Source: Halomonas lysinitropha
GTDB lineage: Bacteria; Pseudomonadota; Gammaproteobacteria; Pseudomonadales; Halomonadaceae
Assembly: GCF_902500215.1 (NCBI RefSeq)
Contig: NZ_CABVOU010000039.1
Span: forward strand, 248,001-312,000
Length of the DNA stretch: 64,000 nt
Direction: 5' to 3'
The notes under the pieces are model-generated. The model was not told the DNA's origin. It did not search any database and saw only the letters and a list, made by a program, of their open reading frames with translations. A program made the position numbers and the translations under genes. This document shows positions 39,712 to 49,938 of the stretch, piece by piece. How positions within the stretch are numbered: the first letter of the stretch is position 1; every line of letters begins with the position of its first letter.

Positions 39712-40464
39712 ATGCCTGGCTACAACGATACCGGCCTGATCGTCGCCGGCGACGTCTTCATGGGCGAGGTCGACTCGGACGGCAACGTCGGCGCACTGCG
39801 CGGCCCCATCAACGTGCCGTCGCTTGCCATCACCCCCAACACCGTCGAGACCATCGAACGGCAGAGCTACAAGAAGGCCACCTACGGCCAGACGCTCGAC
39901 GCCGTGAACCTGCCCAACGAGGCGGCCAACCTCACCATCCAGTTCGACTCGCTCCCCGCGATCCAGCTGGCCGAGGCCCTGGCCGGCAAGACAGTGGCCA
40001 TCGACGACGCCGCCGACACCATCACCGGTGAGGCCCACACCCTGGAAGAAGGGCTGTGGATCAAGCTCGCCCACTCCAACCTGGCCGAGAACTCGGTCAC
40101 CGTGACCGCCACCACCGGCAGCACCGACGTGACCGCCGACTGCACCATCGATCACGCCGCCGGCCTGGTGCGAGCCAATACCACGGCCGCCGCCGTCGAC
40201 GTCACCATCGACTACGACACCGACGCCACCACCGGCACCCGCGTGCTCGGTGCCAGCGAGATCTCCAAGCCGCGCTTCGTGATGGTCGAGGGCATCAACC
40301 TGGCCACCAACAAGCGGGTGCGCGTCGAGATCGACCGCGTGGTGCTCAGCTCCGACCAGGCCACCGAGCTGATGGGCCGCGAGTTCATCAACGGCCAGCT
40401 CACCGGTTCGCTGGTCACCCTGGAAGGCAAGCAGAGCCCGTACACCATGGACATGTACGACTGA
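39712..40464 (+). CDS. Major tail tube protein
   Basis: 250 residues, beta-rich and abundant in Ala, Thr and Asp: MPGYNDTGLIVAGDVFMGEV, LPNEAANLTIQFDSLPAIQLAEALAG, and KPRFVMVEGINLATNKRVRVEIDRVVLSSDQATELMGREF. Such tube proteins stack as hexameric rings along the tape measure. Confidence 0.8.
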   Translation: MPGYNDTGLIVAGDVFMGEVDSDGNVGALRGPINVPSLAITPNTVETIERQSYKKATYGQTLDAVNLPNEAANLTIQFDSLPAIQLAEALAGKTVAIDDAADTITGEAHTLEEGLWIKLAHSNLAENSVTVTATTGSTDVTADCTIDHAAGLVRANTTAAAVDVTIDYDTDATTGTRVLGASEISKPRFVMVEGINLATNKRVRVEIDRVVLSSDQATELMGREFINGQLTGSLVTLEGKQSPYTMDMYD

Positions 40465-40553
40465 GCCCTTCACTGACCGACGTGCTGGCTGACAGGGACG
40501 TCAGCTTCCGCCCACAACACGTGTAAGCCATCACCGACAGGAGCCTTACCCCC

Positions 40554-40703
40554 ATGCCTGATACACAAGCCCAGCCCGCCGACCTCGTGCAGGTCACCCT
40601 CAAGAAGCCGCACACCCATGGCGGCAAGGACTACCAGGAAGGCGACCAGATCAAGGTCCGCCGTGACCAGGTGGAACGCCTGAAGAATCACCACAAGGTG
40701 TGA
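40554..40703 (+). CDS. Small DUF7210-like protein
   Basis: 49 residues: VTLKKPHTHGGKDYQEGDQIKVRRDQVERLKNHHK, resembling DUF7210 and the 37279 product. A GACAGGAG ribosome site lies 13 bp upstream. It occupies the slot where tail chaperones are expected. Role unknown. Confidence 0.6.
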   Translation: MPDTQAQPADLVQVTLKKPHTHGGKDYQEGDQIKVRRDQVERLKNHHKV

Positions 40704-40779
40704 TGCCACCCCGGCCCTGCCGAGTGGCGGGGCTGGGTTACCCGTTGTAACCTGCTCTCAGGGATCGAGAGGAGGGGTT

Positions 40780-41391
40780 ATGGCGGAACAGATGCGGCAG
40801 GGATTCTGCCGGGAGTGCAACAAGTACACGTTGGTGAAGCGGCGGGGAGTGAACCACATCCTTCACCTGCTGTTATCCATCTTCACCCTGAGCCTCTGGG
40901 TAGTGGTGTGGGTCTTCCTGACCCTGTTTCATGTCGGCGGCTGGCGATGCCAGGCGTGTGGCAGTGATCAGATCAAGGACACCGGGGAGATGCTCAGCCT
41001 GCGCGGCTGGATCATCATCGTGTTCATGGCGGGGTTTGTTCTGCCGTTGATGATTGTCATGGCTGGCGGTGATTCTGGCGTTTCATCGATGGAGTCGATC
41101 ACGGGCATTCTGGTCTGGGTGCCGGTGCTGTCGATCCCTGTGCTGATCGTGATGGCGGTACAGCACCGCAACCGCAAGCAGGAGCGAGCCCAGTCGAACC
41201 GAGCGGAGGTGCCGCAATCGATGCCGGCCGCACCTGATACCGTGTATCGGCCTGGTGACTCGCCACAGGCTCAACCTGAGTCAGCGCCACCGGCTGGCAT
41301 GATCGTCAGCGAAGAGACCTACGAACGCGCCGAGACAGACCAGGACGCCGCCGCTGAGTTCCGGCGACGCATGCAGCAACGCGATCCCTAG
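40780..41391 (+). CDS. Zinc-ribbon membrane protein, probable moron in the tail module
   Basis: 203 residues after a strong GAGGAGGGG ribosome site. CREC near residue 10 and CQACGS near residue 57 form a split zinc ribbon around a hydrophobic hairpin (HILHLLLSIFTLSLWVVVWVFLTLFH), a LITAF-like layout. Two more helices follow at about 75-94 and 108-128, then a disordered cytosolic tail. A strong terminator follows at 41413. It is not a usual virion component, so it may act in the host membrane. Confidence 0.7.
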   Translation: MAEQMRQGFCRECNKYTLVKRRGVNHILHLLLSIFTLSLWVVVWVFLTLFHVGGWRCQACGSDQIKDTGEMLSLRGWIIIVFMAGFVLPLMIVMAGGDSGVSSMESITGILVWVPVLSIPVLIVMAVQHRNRKQERAQSNRAEVPQSMPAAPDTVYRPGDSPQAQPESAPPAGMIVSEETYERAETDQDAAAEFRRRMQQRDP

Positions 41392-41412
41392 CGTTACCCA
41401 CACGATTACCTG

Positions 41413-41441
41413 AGCCCCGCCATCGAGCGGGGCTTTTCTTT
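41413..41441 (+). terminator. Terminator after the zinc-ribbon gene
   Basis: AGCCCCGC pairs with GCGGGGCT across CATCGA, followed by TTTTCTTT. It lies inside the tail operon just before the tape measure, so late transcription must read through it. Confidence 0.85.
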
Positions 41442-41457
41442 GCCTGCACGGTGACCC

Positions 41458-44400
41458 ATGGCCCAGAACCAGAACGACATCCAGTTGCGCATCAGTGCCG
41501 CGGTCGATGGCCTGCAGGACATCGGCAAGCTGCTCGGTGAACTCGACGAGGTGGGGGCGGATACCACCGCGGCCTCCGCCGATGTCGAGAAGCTCAATGA
41601 GGCGATGACCTCGCTGAGCCAGCAGCGCAAGCTGATCGATGCCCTGGAGCAGACGCGCGGCAAGGTCAGTGAAGCCGAGCAGGCCATGAACGAGGCGGTG
41701 GGCGAGGCCGAGCGGCTGAAGTCCGCCTACGACGATAGCGCCGAGGGCGTGGAGGCCCAGCGCCGGGCTGCTCAGCAGGCTGCCGAGCAGGCCGAGGTGG
41801 CCAGCCAGGCGTATCAGGAGCAGCGCCGGGAACTGCAGGCTCTGCAGACTCAGTACAAGGGCGTGCAGGAGAGCACCACCGGCGCTCGCCAGGCATGGCG
41901 CGATGCCGCCCAGCGAGTGCAGGATCTCGAGCAGGCCATCGAGGCCAGCGGCGGGGCCACCGAGGAACAGACCCGCCAGCTCAACGAGGCGCGTGGCGCC
42001 GCCGACCAGGCTCGCCAGAGCTACGAGCAGCAGGCCGGCACCCTCGGCAACCTGCGCGATGAACTCACCCAGCAGCGCACCGCCGTGAATGGCGCGAAAG
42101 AGAGCTGGGAGGACTACCGCGACGAAAGCCGCGACCTCAACAAGGATCTCAAGGAAAGCGAGAAGGCCTTCGCTCGCCAGGGCAAGGAGCTGGACCGCGC
42201 CGAACAGGCCGCCGACAAGGCGAGCACCAGCTTCCAGCGGCAGGGCAAGGCGCTCGACGAGCTGAGCACCGATGCCAAGGAAGCCGGCGTCGACGTCGAT
42301 AACCTCGCCGACGAACAGCAGCGGCTCGATGTGGAATCGCAGCAGCTCGAGGGCTCGGTCGATCAGCTCAAGAATGGCCTGCGCGAGTATCGCCAGCAGG
42401 TCGACCAGACCGACGGCAGCCTGAAGAAGTTCGGCAAGTCGCTGGCCGGAGGGGCCGTCAGCTTCGCCAAGTGGGCGGCGGCCGGGGCCGCTGCCGGTGC
42501 GGCACTCTCGGTGGGCCTGCTGACCCGCTACACCGCCGCCCAGGCCGACGCCGCCCAGCAGATCGACAACACCAGCGAGTCAATCGGCGTGAATGCCCAG
42601 CGCCTCCAGGAGCTGCAGTACGCCTTCAGCCGGGTGGGCATCGATGCCGACAAGACCGGCGACCTGCTCAAGGACGTGGCCGATAAGATCGGCGACGCCT
42701 ACACCAACGGCGGCGGCGAGGCGAAGGATGCCATCGATGCCCTGGGACTGAGCCTCGATACGCTGATCGGCATGTCGCCGGATGAGCAGCTGCTGGCCAT
42801 CGCCAACGCCCTGGACAGCATGCCGCCGGCCAGCCAGGTCAACATCATGGAGAGCCTGGCCAACGACGCCAGCCTGCTGCTGCCCCTGCTGCGTGACAAC
42901 GCCGCCGGCCTGCGCGAGCTGACCGACGAGGCCAATCAGCTCGGGGCCATCATGTCCCCCGAGGACATCGAGAACCTCAAGGCCACCAACGAGGCCCTCG
43001 ATCGCCTGCAGGGCCGTCTGCAGGGGGTGCGTAACCGCCTGATCGGTGAGGTCTCTCCGGCGGTCAACGACCTGGCGGACAGCTTCGACGACCTGCTCGA
43101 GGACAACCCCGGGCTGATCGATGACATGGCCCAGGTGTTCCGTGGGCTGATCACCACCACCCAGCGTTGGATGGAGTACGTCATCTCCAACAGCGAGAAG
43201 GTGGGCAGCTCGCTGCAGACGCTGATCGACACCGCCCAGTTCCTGGGCAACAGCTTCGTGGCCGCCTTCCGCGGTATCCAGGCGGCGGCGGCTGGGGTGC
43301 TCACCGTCATTGGTGGCGCAGTGGCCGGGGTGATGAGTGCGATTGAAGGCGTGATGATGGGCCTCAATCGCCTCGGCATCGTCAGCGATGAAGCGATGCA
43401 GCGCATGCAGGCCCGCGCCCAGGCCGCCCGCGACACGGTGGCCGACCTCGGGCGGCAAACACTGGAATACGGGAGCCAGGCCATCCAAGCGGGTTCTGAT
43501 GCCGTGGGCGCCTTCGACAACAGCGGCAAGGCGGCCAAGCGCGCGGCGGAAGAGACGAAGAAGGCCGCCGAGGTACAGAAGGAAGTCGGCGCCACCGCCG
43601 TGGCCTCGGCGATCAACATCGCCAAGGCGACCGCCGACAACGCCCAGCGCCAGAAGGAGCTGCGAGAAGAGGTCAAGGCCACCGAGCTGGAGCTGGCCCG
43701 CTACCAGACCATCATGGCGAACGATCCCTCGCCCGAGGTGGCCGAGAAGGTTCGCCAGTATGAGATGCGGCTCTCCGCGCTCAAGGTCGAGCTACAGGAC
43801 GTAACCCGCGCGGCAGACAGCAACACCAAGGCCATGCAGGCCGCCGCCGAGGCCATCGGCCTGACGCTCGATGAGCTGCGCACCGGCATCAGCGACAGCG
43901 CTGCCGAGGCCATCGAGGGCTTCGAGACCCTGGCGCGTTCCGGCGAGCTCACCGGCGAGCAGCTGCAGGACGCCTTCCAGGCCACCTGGGAGAACCTCGA
44001 CAGCCCCGAGGCGCGCGAGGCCTTCCTCGACAACCTGCGCGAGATGGTCGATGACGGCGTTGAGGGCGCCGGCCAGTGGCTCGCTGCCTGGCGGGCTGCC
44101 TTCGATGGCCTGGAGGAGGGCAGCGACGGCGCCGTCGATGCCCTGAAGAAGGTCAAGGACGCCGCCAAGGAGGCCGCGGACGAGCAGGAGGAGAACGCCG
44201 AGGCCGGCAAAAAGCTGAGCCTGAGCCTGGCGCAGATCCAGGGCGCGGCCAACCGTGCCGCCGGCGGGGTGCGCGCCGCCTGGCAGGCCCTGGCGAATCA
44301 GGCCCGGGAGGCAGCCGCCGCGGAGAGCCGCGCGGCGGACAGCAGCCGCGACCACGCCAGCGCCGTGGACGAGCAGACCCGCGCCATGCAGCGCGCCGAG

Positions 44401-44889
44401 CAGGCCAGCTCCAGCCTCAACCAGTCGTTGGAAGCCAACATCGCCAGCATGCAGGAGCAGCTCGCCCAACTGGAAGGCGACCAGTCCCGCGTGCAGGAGC
44501 TGCAGTACGACCGCCAGCGCCTCGAACTGCAGCAACAGCTGACCGAGGCCCGCGAGGCCGGCGACGCCGAGGCCCAGCGCAGCGCCCGCGAAGCCATGCG
44601 TCTGGCCGACGAGATCCACCACAAGCGCCTGGCCAACATCCGCAAGGAAGCCCAGGAGCGTGAACGCCAGGCCGTGGACCAGACCCGCGAGGAACAGCGC
44701 CGGGCGACCGCCACTGCCGCCACGCCGAGCACGGCGGCCAATCAGCCGGCCGCCCCGGCCCAGAGCACCCAGCGCGTCGAGATCGCCATCAAGAGTGACA
44801 CCGGCACCGCCACCGTTTACGCCGACAGCCAGAGCGAGGCTGATCGCTTCCTCGAGGCGCTGGGGCGCGACGCCAAGCGTGTGCATTGA
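41458..44889 (+). CDS. Tail tape measure protein
   Basis: 1143 residues, nearly all helical: long coiled coils at residues 10-320 and 700-1090, and a hydrophobic centre near 325-360 (GGAVSFAKWAAAGAAAGAALSVGLL) and 600-640. This is the standard tape-measure pattern. By the usual rule of about 1.5 angstrom per residue the tail would be roughly 170 nm. ATG at 41458, immediately after the terminator. Confidence 0.93.
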   Translation: MAQNQNDIQLRISAAVDGLQDIGKLLGELDEVGADTTAASADVEKLNEAMTSLSQQRKLIDALEQTRGKVSEAEQAMNEAVGEAERLKSAYDDSAEGVEAQRRAAQQAAEQAEVASQAYQEQRRELQALQTQYKGVQESTTGARQAWRDAAQRVQDLEQAIEASGGATEEQTRQLNEARGAADQARQSYEQQAGTLGNLRDELTQQRTAVNGAKESWEDYRDESRDLNKDLKESEKAFARQGKELDRAEQAADKASTSFQRQGKALDELSTDAKEAGVDVDNLADEQQRLDVESQQLEGSVDQLKNGLREYRQQVDQTDGSLKKFGKSLAGGAVSFAKWAAAGAAAGAALSVGLLTRYTAAQADAAQQIDNTSESIGVNAQRLQELQYAFSRVGIDADKTGDLLKDVADKIGDAYTNGGGEAKDAIDALGLSLDTLIGMSPDEQLLAIANALDSMPPASQVNIMESLANDASLLLPLLRDNAAGLRELTDEANQLGAIMSPEDIENLKATNEALDRLQGRLQGVRNRLIGEVSPAVNDLADSFDDLLEDNPGLIDDMAQVFRGLITTTQRWMEYVISNSEKVGSSLQTLIDTAQFLGNSFVAAFRGIQAAAAGVLTVIGGAVAGVMSAIEGVMMGLNRLGIVSDEAMQRMQARAQAARDTVADLGRQTLEYGSQAIQAGSDAVGAFDNSGKAAKRAAEETKKAAEVQKEVGATAVASAINIAKATADNAQRQKELREEVKATELELARYQTIMANDPSPEVAEKVRQYEMRLSALKVELQDVTRAADSNTKAMQAAAEAIGLTLDELRTGISDSAAEAIEGFETLARSGELTGEQLQDAFQATWENLDSPEAREAFLDNLREMVDDGVEGAGQWLAAWRAAFDGLEEGSDGAVDALKKVKDAAKEAADEQEENAEAGKKLSLSLAQIQGAANRAAGGVRAAWQALANQAREAAAAESRAADSSRDHASAVDEQTRAMQRAEQASSSLNQSLEANIASMQEQLAQLEGDQSRVQELQYDRQRLELQQQLTEAREAGDAEAQRSAREAMRLADEIHHKRLANIRKEAQERERQAVDQTREEQRRATATAATPSTAANQPAAPAQSTQRVEIAIKSDTGTATVYADSQSEADRFLEALGRDAKRVH

Positions 44890-44925
44890 CCGCCTGTCCT
44901 CAAGACAGTCCTGAAGAGAGCCCCG

Positions 44926-45345
44926 ATGATCACACTCACCCATGCCGGCACCGCCATCGCGCTGCCGGAAGATCTCGCCTGGCCGGACGAGTTCGACTGG
45001 AGCCCGGTGGCCGCCGCCGAACAGCGCACCCTCACCGGCGCGCTGATCATCCACCACAGCACCCGCCAGAGCGGCCGCCCGATCACCCTGGCCAGCGAGG
45101 GCGCCTCCTGGTTCCCGCGGGCCCAGGTGCTGGCCCTGCAGGCCATCCACCAGATGGATGCCACCGCCGTGGCCGTCGGCCAGCCGGTGGCGCCCATGAC
45201 GCTGGACGTGCACGGCCGCGTGTTCTCGGTGACCTGGCGCCGCGGCGGCAATGCCCAGCCGCTGGAGGCGCTGCCCGTCTACCGCCTGGCCGACCCGGAC
45301 GGCACCCATCCCTATCTGATCACGCTCCGGCTCCAGGAGATCTAA
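44926..45345 (+). CDS. Hypothetical tail protein
   Basis: 139 residues, beta-rich: LPEDLAWPDEFDWSPVAAAEQRTLTGALIIHHSTRQSGRPITLAS, later VHGRVFSVTWRRGG and YRLADPDGTHPYLITLRLQEI. Position after the tape measure suggests a distal tail or baseplate part. No known family recognised. Confidence 0.65.
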   Translation: MITLTHAGTAIALPEDLAWPDEFDWSPVAAAEQRTLTGALIIHHSTRQSGRPITLASEGASWFPRAQVLALQAIHQMDATAVAVGQPVAPMTLDVHGRVFSVTWRRGGNAQPLEALPVYRLADPDGTHPYLITLRLQEI

Positions 45346-45349
45346 CCCC

Positions 45350-48300
45350 ATGCCGATCCTGCAAGGCGACATCAAGCTGCTCAAGTCGGAACGCATGACC
45401 GACAACACCGACGGCGGCGGGCGCATCACCGGCAACGAGATCGTCGACGGCCTCAGCAACGAGATCTTCAACGATGTCTCCGACCTGGACCGCGTCTACG
45501 GCCGTACCAGCTTGCGCAAGGTGTTCGGCGCCGTGGAGACCGACGACACCGACTACTACTTCGGCGCCCACGTGATCATCGACCAGGCCCCGGCGGACGA
45601 CAACGTCAGCGTGCTCGCGTTCTCCACCGGCAGCCCGGTGGACGAACGCGGCGAGGCACGCGACCGGGTGGAGGGCTACGTGGTGAGCGGGCCCCTCACG
45701 CGCATGCGCCTCTACGGCGACCAGCTCCCCGGCCAGCGCTCGATCCTCGCCTACCAGCGCGTGGGCGAGACCCCGCCGGACATCGGCGACGTGCTGCTGC
45801 TGGCCACCGAGAGTGGCGCCTTCAACGGCGAGAGCCAGTACGTGCGCGTCACCGAGATCGACTCCCAGGACCTCACCTTCACCGACGGCGCCGGCGACTT
45901 CGTGCGCCAGGTGCTGACCATCGGCATCTCCACCGAGCTGCTGCTGCGCTTCTACGGCCACGAGCCGCAGCGCACCACCGGCACCCAGCCCGATACCCGC
46001 CTGCGCAGCACCCTGGTGGCGGATGCCGCGCGCTACTACGGCATCAGCCGGGCGGCCATGGCGGCCAGCCTGGGCAGCAACACCATCACCGTGGAGAGCG
46101 TCTACCAGGCCATCGTGCCCAGCACCCAGACCGAGACCCCGGTGGTCGACGTGCAGATCGGCGGGGAAACGGCGGTGACGGTGACCAGCGGCGGCATCGA
46201 TCACGAGATCCCCCAGGTCGCCGAGACCGACCGCATCGCCATCCAGGTCAACAACCGCGGCTTCAACTACACCCGCAACCTGCAGCCGCTGCCGGCCCCC
46301 GGCACCGTGGTGGTGGAGTACCGCGCCCTGGGCCGCTGGTACACCCTGCGCGACGAGGAGGGCAACGGCGAGCTGACCGGCGCCGGTACCGGGCAGATCA
46401 ACTACGCCACCGGCTCGGTGATCGTCACCCTGCAGGCGCTGCCCGATGCCGACACCTCGCTGCTGTTCTTCTGGGGCACGCCGGTGCACTACGTCGACCG
46501 CGCCGGCTACCAGGTGCCGTTCCCCACGCCCTCGCTGACCTTCGAGCTCGACCACGGCGGCATCGTGCCCCAGAGCGTGGTGGTCAAGTGGATGAGCGAC
46601 GAAGTGGAGGTGCAGGCCACCGACGACGGCATGGGCACGCTCAGCGGCTCGGCGACGGGGCGCATGATCTACGGCTGGCAGGACGTCGACGCCGGCGACC
46701 GCCCCGGCCAGGTGTGGGTCGAGTTCAACGACGGCTTCTGGCCGGATGCCAACTCCCTGGTGGTGGTGGAGTACGAATACGGCGCGAGCCAGACCGCGAC
46801 CTTCAACCCCAGCAAGGACGGCAGCGGCTTCGTGCAGCTGCAGCTGCCCAACGCGCCGATCAAGCCCGGCTCGGTCAGCTTCGAGTGGAGCGTGACGCGA
46901 AAGGACGTCACGGTCAGCGGAAGCACCGAGGTATACAGCCAGCTGATGGGCGGGGGCAGTGCCACCTACGAGGAACGCCGCGACGACAGCAGCACGGTTT
47001 CCTATCGCGCCTATGACGACGGCATGGGCGGCATCCAGGCCTTCGACGGCACGGTGAACTACGAGAACGGCCTGGTCACCCTCAAGGTCGAGGCGGTCAA
47101 CGAGGTCAACGAATGGCGGCGCGACAGCGCCAGTGGCGCTACCTGGGAGTCCACCACGCTGACCGATGCGTTCGCCGACGGCGCCGCCGTGATCGCCCGC
47201 TGGCAGCCGCAGATCATCGCCAGCACCTCGGGCAGCGTGCAGCGCAACCCCAACCCGCTGACGGTCTCGCTGCTGCCGCTGATCCAGGACATGGTGGTGC
47301 CGGACACCCTGCGCTTCACCTTCCGCGGTGCCACCTACGAGGACCGCTCCGGCTCGCTCTACCGCGATGTCGACCCGGCCACCGGCGCCGGGCTGCTCAG
47401 CGGCTCCATTGACTACGACCGCGCCGAGGTGGTCCTCGAGGACTGGGGCTCGAGCGGCAGCAACCAGATCAGTATCACCAGCCTGGTCACGGTGTTCGGC
47501 CGCTGGACGGTGTTCGACGTGTTCTTCCGCACCCCGGGCGCACCCATCCAGGTGGGCGGCCTGACCCTGCTGGCCACCACCGCCGACGGCGCGCTGCTCA
47601 ACGGCCAGGCCAACTTCCAGGGGGTGATCGAGGGCGCGAACGTCGAGGGCGAGATCGATTACCAGACCGGCGTGGCCAGCGCGAGCTTCGGCGAGCTGGT
47701 CGACGACAGCACCCTGACCCCCGAGGAGAAGCAGGAGGACTGGTACGACCCGGCCAACGTCGAGGGCGGCATGATCTGGAAGCCCCGCGCGGTGCTGCCC
47801 AGCGCCTGCCGCTTCAACGCGGTGATTCTCTCCTCGCTGCCGCTGGATGCCGAGCTGCTGGGCCTCGACCCGGTGCGCCTGCCGCCGGATGGCCGCGTGC
47901 CGATCTTCCGGCCGGCCAACGTGGCGGTGGTGCACAACACCCAGAAGACCCCCTGGCCGCTGGGCACCGCTGCAGGCGACAGCCTCGACGTCGGCCGCAC
48001 ACGCCTGGCGCTGCTGCACATCGAGGACTTCGAGGGCACCCGAATGCCACCCGCCGACTACGTGGCGGACCTCGACGCCGGCACCATCACCCTGGATGCC
48101 GCGGCGGATCTCTCGGGCTATGTGGAGCCACTCTACGCCGTGCACCGCATCGAGGACCTGGTGCTGATCGGTGACGTGCAGATCGGCGGCGAGCTGACCC
48201 TGGTCGGCCAGCTGAGCCACGACTATCCCGTCGACGGCACCTACGTGAGCAGTGCGCTGATCGCCGGTGACCTGCAGGCGCGCTGGACCAACCTGTTCGA

Positions 48301-48724
48301 CCAGAGCACCTGGACCAACACCTGGTCGGACGAGCTGATCGGCAGTGAGACCAGCGCCGAGTACAACGCCGCCATCTACCCGCTCACCGTGACCAACCGC
48401 GGCACCATCACCGAGCGCTGGGCGCTGCGCTTCACCAGCACCAGTGGCGGCAACATCATCGGTGAGTCGGTCGGCCAGATCGGTACCTTCTCGATCAACA
48501 GCGAGACCACGCCCAACAACCCCAACACCGGCGTGCCCTATTTCCGCATCCCTGCCGGTGGCTGGGGCAGCGGCTGGAGCGCCGGTAACGTGCTGCGCTT
48601 CAACACCATCGGCGCCAACACGCCGATCTGGCTGGCCCGCACGGTGCTCCAGGGCCCCGCCGAGGCCAGCAACTTCCAGTTCCGCCTGCAGGTGCGCGGT
48701 AACGTCGACGCCCAGCCGTCCTGA
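45350..48724 (+). CDS. Very large beta-rich tail tip protein
   Basis: 1124 residues. The middle has repeats of about 25 residues centred on DDGxGxLxGxxxGxIxY followed by a beta strand, for example DEEGNGELTGAGTGQINYATG, TDDGMGTLSGSATGRMIYG and YDDGMGGIQAFDGTVNYENG. No lambda J-type fold is recognised. Likely the central tail-tip or fibre core. Confidence 0.75.
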   Translation: MPILQGDIKLLKSERMTDNTDGGGRITGNEIVDGLSNEIFNDVSDLDRVYGRTSLRKVFGAVETDDTDYYFGAHVIIDQAPADDNVSVLAFSTGSPVDERGEARDRVEGYVVSGPLTRMRLYGDQLPGQRSILAYQRVGETPPDIGDVLLLATESGAFNGESQYVRVTEIDSQDLTFTDGAGDFVRQVLTIGISTELLLRFYGHEPQRTTGTQPDTRLRSTLVADAARYYGISRAAMAASLGSNTITVESVYQAIVPSTQTETPVVDVQIGGETAVTVTSGGIDHEIPQVAETDRIAIQVNNRGFNYTRNLQPLPAPGTVVVEYRALGRWYTLRDEEGNGELTGAGTGQINYATGSVIVTLQALPDADTSLLFFWGTPVHYVDRAGYQVPFPTPSLTFELDHGGIVPQSVVVKWMSDEVEVQATDDGMGTLSGSATGRMIYGWQDVDAGDRPGQVWVEFNDGFWPDANSLVVVEYEYGASQTATFNPSKDGSGFVQLQLPNAPIKPGSVSFEWSVTRKDVTVSGSTEVYSQLMGGGSATYEERRDDSSTVSYRAYDDGMGGIQAFDGTVNYENGLVTLKVEAVNEVNEWRRDSASGATWESTTLTDAFADGAAVIARWQPQIIASTSGSVQRNPNPLTVSLLPLIQDMVVPDTLRFTFRGATYEDRSGSLYRDVDPATGAGLLSGSIDYDRAEVVLEDWGSSGSNQISITSLVTVFGRWTVFDVFFRTPGAPIQVGGLTLLATTADGALLNGQANFQGVIEGANVEGEIDYQTGVASASFGELVDDSTLTPEEKQEDWYDPANVEGGMIWKPRAVLPSACRFNAVILSSLPLDAELLGLDPVRLPPDGRVPIFRPANVAVVHNTQKTPWPLGTAAGDSLDVGRTRLALLHIEDFEGTRMPPADYVADLDAGTITLDAAADLSGYVEPLYAVHRIEDLVLIGDVQIGGELTLVGQLSHDYPVDGTYVSSALIAGDLQARWTNLFDQSTWTNTWSDELIGSETSAEYNAAIYPLTVTNRGTITERWALRFTSTSGGNIIGESVGQIGTFSINSETTPNNPNTGVPYFRIPAGGWGSGWSAGNVLRFNTIGANTPIWLARTVLQGPAEASNFQFRLQVRGNVDAQPS

Positions 48725-48762
48725 TAGCCCGTCCAGACAGCCCCCGATAGGAGCAGAGCAAC

Positions 48763-49938
48763 ATGCCATTCCCCGTAAAGTGGTTCTCCAGCGACATGGG
48801 CGGCGCGCCGGTTCTGGGCGACACCGCCGCCGGCGACTTCATCGCCCTGGTCAAGGCCTGCCTGGTCACAGGATTTAATGTGACCCCGATTGCCTCGATG
48901 ACCTACGACAGCGAGACCGACCGCGCCACCGTGGCCGTGGGCAGCGACCATGGTTTCAAGGTGGGGCAGGTGGTCGATGTCAGCGGTGCTGACCAGGCCG
49001 CCTACAACGGCGAGCACCGCGTCACTGCCGTCACCGCCACCCAGTTCCTCTTCAAGCCGCCCTATGCCCCGGCGGCCACCACCGCCACCGGCGCCACGCT
49101 GGAGGCCAAGGCCGCCCCGGTGGGCGGATGGACCATCGAGGCCGAGGACGCCACCAACCACAAGATCGCGCTGAGCCGCACGGCGGCCGACGCCACCGAC
49201 CATGTCGTCGTGATCGAGAACAACGGCAACCAGGGCAACTACTCGGCGGGTAACGAGTTCGTCGCCCGGGTGCGGGTGTGCGAGAGCTTCACCGACTTCG
49301 CCACCTATGACCAGGCCATGGAGCAGTTCTGGCCCGCCAGCCATCGCTACGCCACGGCCGAGTGGCTGCTGGTCGCCGATGGCCACGCCCTCTACTGGCT
49401 CAACCGCTACGCCTCCGCCGGCAAGCGCAGCGCCGTGATGCTGGGCGACATCGAGAGCGTCCGCCCGGGTGACGCCGCCCACTGCGTGCTGACCGGCATC
49501 GAGAGCAGCACCGGTGCCGAGTGGGATGCCAGCGAGAGCTACTACGCCGACTTCGCCACCCTGGGCAGCAGCGACTACCGCGCCATCGCCCGCGGCTACC
49601 AACAGCTGCCCGGCGAGGTGCCCTGGCAGCTCTACGGCATCGGCACGCGCCTGGGCGACGGCGTGATCGCCTACCCCAACCCCGCCACCAACGGATTCTA
49701 CGTGGCCACCGGTAAGCTGATGGTGGTGGAGCAGGGCAGCCTGCGCGGCTTCCTGCCCGGCCTGCTGCAGCCGCTGCACACCTCTAGCGTCTACCACGGC
49801 GCGGTGGTCGACAACCTGCCGGATCTCGAAGGCGTGCCGGTGCTGTTCTGGCTGGCCATGGATTCGCGGGCCTACAACGGCACCGAGCGGCTGATGGCCT
49901 GGCGGCTGGATGAATGGTTACCGGAGGTGGGCGCATGA
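48763..49938 (+). CDS. Hypothetical tail tip protein
   Basis: 391 residues beginning MPFPVKWFSSDMGGAPVLGDTAAGDFIAL, with a beta-barrel-like segment GSDHGFKVGQVVDVSGADQAAYNGEHRVTAV near residue 60-90 and a C-terminal LFWLAMDSRAYNGTERLMAWRLDEW. Ribosome site GATAGGAG. It overlaps the LamG gene start (ATGA). Confidence 0.65.
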   Translation: MPFPVKWFSSDMGGAPVLGDTAAGDFIALVKACLVTGFNVTPIASMTYDSETDRATVAVGSDHGFKVGQVVDVSGADQAAYNGEHRVTAVTATQFLFKPPYAPAATTATGATLEAKAAPVGGWTIEAEDATNHKIALSRTAADATDHVVVIENNGNQGNYSAGNEFVARVRVCESFTDFATYDQAMEQFWPASHRYATAEWLLVADGHALYWLNRYASAGKRSAVMLGDIESVRPGDAAHCVLTGIESSTGAEWDASESYYADFATLGSSDYRAIARGYQQLPGEVPWQLYGIGTRLGDGVIAYPNPATNGFYVATGKLMVVEQGSLRGFLPGLLQPLHTSSVYHGAVVDNLPDLEGVPVLFWLAMDSRAYNGTERLMAWRLDEWLPEVGA

